From positions 124,001-188,000 of the forward strand of contig JALIRH010000143.1 of the NCBI GenBank assembly GCA_023055505.1: DNA of 64,000 nucleotides, in the 5' to 3' direction. The position numbers were made by a program, and so were the translations under genes. Below the pieces are notes generated by a model that was not told the DNA's origin, searched no databases, and was given only the letters and a program-made list of their open reading frames with translations. The stretch is from Callipepla californica brunnescens. Lineage: Eukaryota; Chordata; Aves; Galliformes; Odontophoridae. Positions 58,721 to 64,000 of the stretch are shown one piece after another; the stretch's first letter is position 1, and each line of letters begins with the position of its first letter.

Positions 58721-60774
58721 CTGCCAGAGCTGAAGAGCAGCATGGGTTGATGCTGCAGCACCTCGGTGGAGGGAGCCCCAGGAGCCCGGGATCACCTGGA
58801 TCACTGCCACACGGCCAAACCAAACCCAGCACACCACCAGCACTCCGTGGCTTTCATCTTTTCCCTCCCCATGCTCTTTTCTTTGCCATCCCAAAGCAGT
58901 ACCAAGGATTACCTCCTCGTCACTACAGCTCTTTCTTCCCCCAGGAGTGGCAGACCGTGTGGTTCAGCTGCTGGAGAGCAACTTTTGTTACCCACTGCAC
59001 GTTTCAGTATCCTTTCCCCTTGTTACTTGTTTCCCGCAGTTGTTACCGCATCTTCACAGCCAGCTAGCAAGGACAGCTTCTCCAACACATCCCTGTTCAT
59101 TGCTTCATTCTTGTTTTTAAACGTGCACACACCCTATGCTGCCTCCTCTGCACAGGTTTCCTTGTCTGTGGTCACTCATGAGGATAAGAAACAAGGTGCA
59201 GATCCCTTTTTCCATGACACTGACAGGAAACAAGATGATTGTTAAAGAAAAAAAACTTGAAGAAACTTTTTTGCAATTATAAAGGAAAGAAAATCCAAAG
59301 GCAACACAAATCCCAGCCATATTTTGAAGATGTCACCAAGGCATCGTGCCTCAGCACAAAGTGCAGGCTGAACTCTCAAACACCACAGCTTTCAGCTGTG
59401 GACCCAGCACACAGAGATGCTAAAAGCAAACACGGAGAGCGTTGCTCTGCATTACAGCTTTACAGGTAACATTCTCTAAGCAGAGAAACGCAAATCCCAA
59501 CTCATCTCTTTCAGTGCAGGAACCGTCTCAGACACACAGCACCCTGCAACCTCCAGGTGAGCAACAACAGCCAAGGAGGACTTTGGGCTCTGCAGGGTCC
59601 CAGTGTGGAGCATTACACACGGGAACAGCTGGGAAGAAAGATGATGGCAGAGGTACAGAGCTACCCATCATCCATAGGCACAGTGGCTCAGCACGTTTCT
59701 CAGCATAACGCAGGATCTGAGAGCCACGCGGAAAATGCAGCCGCACTCTGCTTTCCTCTTCTGTCCCATTCCTTCTGCCCCCGTCAGAGGGGAGGAACGA
59801 GCCGCGCTCCCACAGCTCCCTCGCGCAGCCCCGCACCCCTCAGGTTGGAGCTGTCAGATGGGAAAGCAGGATGGGAAAACCAGTTCTTGCCTGATTGTAA
59901 AGCAAAAAGAAAGATAAACTGTGGCCTCTCCTTTTACCTTCCTCCTCCCCTCCCTTTCTCTCACCTTCCCCTTCCCTCTCTTTCCAGCATGGCTGCGAGT
60001 GCTGCAGCTCTGCAACCATGTCAGCCGTTCCTGGCCTGCAGCTCTGGGGAAGGAAGCTCTAGGTCATCCCACAAATAACATGCAGCTCCCACACTGCCAC
60101 GAGGACTTTCCCTGCTGAAGGTCTCCTTCTGCAGCTGGCAAAAAGCTGACGGCCTGGAGCTTGAATTGGAGCAGTTACTCTTGACAAGGTGTCAAGAAGT
60201 CATGAAGTTAGGCTGTTGGGACAAAGAGTTTAGTTTGGTCTGGTCAGTGTGCAGACAAGGGGATTCATTGTCCACTGACGAAGAGCAGGACTGAATAATA
60301 ATAATAAAAAAGAATAAACAACACAGTAGCACGCAAGAATACAGATAAAAACTGTTAATTAAGAGAAAAAAACTGTAATGGTAATGACAGCATATAACAT
60401 AATACACATCCACACACACTGTACAAAACAAGGGGCGGGCAGTGCAGTTGCTCACTCTCCACTGAGTGATGCCCAGCCCATCCCCAGATTTCAGTTGCTT
60501 CTTTCCAGCCAACTCCCCACCGGTTTTCCAGCTCTATGGCGTGATGTCACCTGGTATGGAATAGCCCTTTGGCACCTGTCCTGGTTCTGTCCCCTCCCAG
60601 CTCCTTGTGCTGATAGAACCAGGAGGGCAGATTTAGACCAGGCCCTCCAAAGGAAACAATGTACACGCTCAGTTATGCTGAGTGCTTCCCCATGAAACTC
60701 AGAAATCTCCCCTGATGATCGTTTCCTCGCTTAGCACCCCAGTACGGACCACTGAGAAACAGAGCAGAGCATTA
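58721..60774. other. Non-coding DNA, no gene supported
   Basis: Several 60-170 residue frames occur, but none has a recognisable domain or consistent splice context. An AATAAT/AATAAA-rich patch lies near 60294-60315. Confidence 0.5.
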
Positions 60775-60960
60775 AGGAACAGTATGGACCCACACTGGTC
60801 AATAGAGACCCATAGGAACCAGTACATGGCAGTATGAACCACTAAAACCCCGTGAGAACCGGTAGGACTCAACAGTACACATTCCTCCACCACCTTCTCC
60901 CACACATGTCTGGATCACTATGGACCAGTAGGAACCAGTAGGGACCCGCAGTGGCTCCTC
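60775..60960. repeat. Short degenerate 10-bp minisatellite
   Basis: An irregular array with units such as GACCCATAGGAACCAGTA, GAACCACTA and GACCAGTAGGAACCAGTAGG. It shares the CCATAG and GGACC elements with the repeats at 46.9-48.5 kb but is much more diverged. Confidence 0.6.
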
Positions 60961-61579
60961 CAAATGCTTGCTGATTGCTTGGAAGCCCAAACCCTTCCAG
61001 CCTCCAAGCTGGAGGCAGCCTGGGGACAATGTCTCCTGGGTCCCATCGTGCAGTGCCCGAGCGAGAGGATGACCCGAGCTGGCTGCACAAGACTCATCTG
61101 AATTTCTCTGTTATTTGACTTCAGATATCCCCATTGGGTGACTCTGGTGTTGGTTTCCTAGAATTTGGAACCGAGAGGTGACCACGCCCTTTGCTTAAGA
61201 TGAGGGCACAGAAGCGATGGGAGAACTCACTGAGGTCACAGTCGTTGCCGGGGTGGGAGCATTTGCTCCACAGGAGGTGAGCAGAGCTGGTGGTCTGGTG
61301 AGCGTGCCGCACACCAAGACTGAGCTCCGGGCATTCTTGTACAGCGATCACTCCAGGACAGCCCATCAGAAGCAGCGCTGCGGCGTGTGCGTGAGCTGGG
61401 CACAGCTTAGGCTGAGCAGGCCGAACAGGTGAGCTGGGCTTGGTGCTGGGTGGTCGCCGCGAGGTGTCTCAGAAGAAAAGCTGGGCTGGGGAGGAGTTCC
61501 CAGCTCCAGCGGCACCCCTCTGTCCGGCTGCTGCTGGCTGCTGCTGGCTGTGAAATCAACACGCCATCTGTTGTTGTAG

Positions 61580-63341
61580 GGATGGAGCCTGCGCGTCCAT
61601 GGCACAGTGCCGGGCATGGGGGGAAACGGAAAGCCCCTGCAGGTAAGAGCCTCCTGGGAGCCGTGGTGTGGGTACATGAAGGGCTGCATGAAGGGCTGCG
61701 TGTGACGGAGGAGAGAGGAAAGGACACTGCACATCTGTGCTGACTGCAGAAATGGAGCAGGGCTGGAGCAGTGCAAAGGCCAATGGAAGAAGCTAGGCTT
61801 GAAGATGAGAAGTTGGTGGTTGGCTGTGCTAACATCATCCTCCCAAGACATGCTCTCCAAATAATTCTTGTTTTCTTTCTGTCAGAGGCTGATGTCAGTG
61901 GCCTTCCTCTGAAGTGCAGCTTTGCGGAAAGGCAGGGAAGGACCATGGAGTGTGGCACGGCCCCCAAGAGAGGTACAGATACACAACAGGCATCTGGGTT
62001 TGGTGCACTGTCTTTCTAGTTGGGTTTTCTGTCTGTTCCTTGATGGAACTGTTCCTGATGCATGTTGCTTGGGGTCTGAATCCCTGAGCTTTACAGTTCC
62101 CTTTCCTGTCCTGATTTCAAAAGTGAACCCACAGTTCACCCGAGATCCTAAGATCCACGGCCGTGAACGCTCCAGATGGGATTTGCGAGTCCTGTTGCCC
62201 ACTGTGCAGGCCTTTTGCTTTTGCAGTGCTGGACTCTCTTTCAACCTTGTTGCTTCTCTTTTCTTGATGATGACAGGGAGAGTCTCTGAACGATGTGGAA
62301 TGCGCCGTGCGAATGAGGTCTGTTCTCAGAAAGCTCATCGAAGAACAGAATTCAGAGCCCACGACCAGCTCAGAGGGCTTCCTGACAGAGCAGGTCCCAG
62401 CCCGGTGGGAAGACCCTCCCCTGCAGTGAACCCCCACTCTCTCTCCATGACCCTGGCTGGAAGAAAGCGCAAGGGCTTGGAGGACGAGAAACAAATGGCA
62501 GAGCGGCTCCCTGCCCATAAGAGAGTGAGGGGTGAGCACAACGGGGAGATGTGTCAAAGAAGAGGGAGCGTGCCTATTCCAGCAGCACACCCTGGGCCTG
62601 CCCCAGAACAGATCTCACAGAAAAGAGGTGAGAAAGTGCTGAGGAACCTTTTCTGCTTAGCTGCTGCCCTTGGTGTGCGCACTGAGATTGCTTAGGGTTT
62701 GCTTTTTCCTTCTCTGGAGAGGGGAAAAGAACTGAAGGCTACAGAGTCCAAAGGCAAGGCCGTGCCAGAGTGCGTAACCCATCCTCTTCCATTCACTACA
62801 AGACTGTCTTCTGCACGTCCCCCTGGGAACGTTGTTCACTGAGAGGCTTCCTAGTCCAATTTCCTTTGTCTTGTTTCTGCCATCTGTTTGGATGGTACCC
62901 ACGTTCCTGCAGTTTTGATATTGACAACGTGAATTCATCTGTTTTTTCTCACTCTTTAGCAAAGAGAAGAGAACAGAGAAGACGAAGACAAGAGTGGAGA
63001 GAAGAAATGAGAAAGGCGTCTCAGAGAGCTGCTGCTATACATGCGGAGGTGAGTCCTGGGTGAACACAGGCATATGCTCTCTTGTCCTCAGTGCACACAA
63101 GAGATGGTAAAACCCCAAGGGAAGTGATGTAATAGAAAAGCACCCAGCTGGGTGCTGGGTCCGGTCCTGTTCCACATCGTCATCTATGACCTTGATGAGG
63201 GGATAAGAATGTGCACCAGTACAGGTTGGGGGATGTCTCCTGAGATTGTTTCTGTCCTATTTCTACATTTGCTTTATTTCTTTCTAGTCCGAAATGAACA
63301 GCCTGGTGGAAGCAATGCAGAATCTGAGGCTGAACGACTGA
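61580..63341 (+). CDS. Six-exon candidate gene for a small basic protein
   Basis: Splice-consistent coding exons: 61580-61642 (ATG at 61582), 61886-61972, 62277-62531 or -62627 (two donors, both phase 1 and 96 bp apart), 62960-63048, and 63288-63341 ending TGA. All junction phases agree (1, 1, 1, 0), and every intron has GT-AG ends. The product is about 180-210 residues, rich in Arg and Lys. It has a GRKRKGLEDEKQMAERLP segment in exon 3, a highly basic helical segment KRREQRRRRQEWREEMRK in exon 4, and an acidic/hydrophobic helix NSLVEAMQNLRLND at the C-terminus. AATAAA follows at 63439. No signal peptide or membrane segment is visible, and a nuclear location would fit the basic clusters. I do not recognise the family. 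Exon 3 has a rival open frame (SLNDVECAVRMRSVL), so its reading is less certain. Confidence 0.55.
63147..63225 (+). mobile_element. CR1 LINE ORF2 fragment in the last intron
   Basis: About 80 bp coding LGPVLFHIVIYDLDEGI, the conserved CR1 reverse transcriptase segment (usually LGPVLFNIFINDLDEGI). It lies inside the intron between 63048 and 63288 of the basic-protein candidate gene. Confidence 0.75.
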
Positions 63342-63438
63342 TGGGAGGAGCAGCAGAAGGCAGCGGCTGCAGTGCGTTACAGGGCAGCGCTCCGAGTGCC
63401 GCCCAACTTGGCACTCCAAGTCTTTTTTGGTTGTACTC

Positions 63439-63444
63439 AATAAA
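63439..63444 (+). terminator. Polyadenylation signal AATAAA
   Basis: AATAAA in the context ACTCAATAAACAATC, about 98 bp after the TGA of the six-exon candidate gene. It supports a transcript end near 63460. Confidence 0.65.
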
Positions 63445-64000
63445 CAATCACGGTTATGGATTCACAAAGAGCCCATGGCCCAATTTGTCCAGTAGCATAC
63501 CATAAGCTGCTGCACGACTTTCGGTCTGGAGTTGTGCCCATGCAGCTTAGGACCACCAAGCTCCCATCCCAGCACTGTGGGTTTGGGGGTGGTCTTACTG
63601 GTGTCACTTGCTGGAGCAAGAGGACAACCTTTCATAGCTGAAATATTGGATGATGCACGCTGGGAGGAAGCCAATTTGATCAGCCCCTCCAGTAGACTGC
63701 CTTGGTAACTGTGATCGTTGTCAAGTTGATTGGTTTCATCATGATGGGGCTCACACATCCTCAAGAGCAGAGGCCTTGCAGAGAACAGGATTCAGCTGGC
63801 TAAGTCCCAAGAGACATCAAGAATGATGGGATAACATCTGCACAGCAGCAGCTGGAGAAGTTCTGCCAGTTCTGGGAAGATGCTGCCCAAGAAGCACCAC
63901 CTAGAACTGCATAAATGGATGGATGGATGGATGGATGGATGGGTGAATGGATGGATGGATGAAGGAGGGTGGGACAGCAGACACAGAAAATTGGGTTTGT
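63445..64000. repeat. Flanking DNA with a GGAT microsatellite
   Basis: No gene is supported. A tandem (GGAT)n run lies at about 63914-63965, interrupted once by GGGTGAAT. The rest is unique-looking sequence. Confidence 0.8.

Noticed and set aside
59557..60078. A 173-codon plus-strand frame
   Set aside because: Serine- and proline-rich low-complexity reading without domain or splice support.

Overview
The window is genomic DNA from a bird, most likely a galliform such as chicken. The evidence is numerous CR1 LINE fragments with the avian 3' end, a class III (ERVL-like) endogenous retrovirus of avian type with its solo LTRs, GC-rich first exons in CpG islands, and intron-bearing genes. There are no bacterial-style operons. 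Most stop-free stretches are chance or repeat products and are not annotated as genes.

Layout: 1-5038 is an 18-bp minisatellite of about 280 copies, with a 396-bp higher-order duplication inside it. It runs directly into an LTR (5039-5626). From 5.6 to 17.5 kb there is intergenic DNA, a CR1 inserted into another CR1 (9.2-11.2 kb), and an older LINE remnant. A CpG island (about 17.56-18.72 kb) holds the first coding exon of an SHB-type SH2 adaptor gene (17994-18551, + strand). From 19 to 37 kb there are further CR1 pieces, an old LTR (about 26.89-27.42 kb) and a clean solo LTR with a target-site duplication (30198-30769). From 37547 to 43913, on the minus strand, lies a complete, very young, env-less provirus: two almost identical LTRs, a tRNA-Lys1,2-type primer site, gag, protease, a 940-residue pol, a polypurine tract and a perfect 5-bp target duplication.

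From 46.9 to 48.5 kb a 10-bp minisatellite lies on both sides of a small CpG promoter with five ATTGG (NF-Y type) boxes. Downstream, 49061-56448 holds an intron-bearing but decayed duplicate of XPO1 (exportin 1/CRM1). Exons are in the right order with recognisable splice sites, but there is an in-frame stop, a frameshift, and a deletion of roughly 300 residues covering the cargo groove. A separate 3' terminal exon with a polyadenylation signal sits at 57977-58180, followed by a degenerate telomere-like CCCTAGCC repeat. From 61580 to 63444 there is a compact six-exon candidate gene for a small, very basic protein that I do not recognise.

The genes do not form a pathway. SHB is a signalling adaptor, the XPO1 copy is a relic of a nuclear export receptor, and the provirus and CR1 copies are mobile elements. 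The less ordinary features are the three minisatellite fields sharing a CCATAG core, the recent provirus with its gag-stop-pro-stop-pol layout and membrane-anchored Gag, and the chimeric-looking XPO1 duplicate between a CpG promoter and an unrelated terminal exon.
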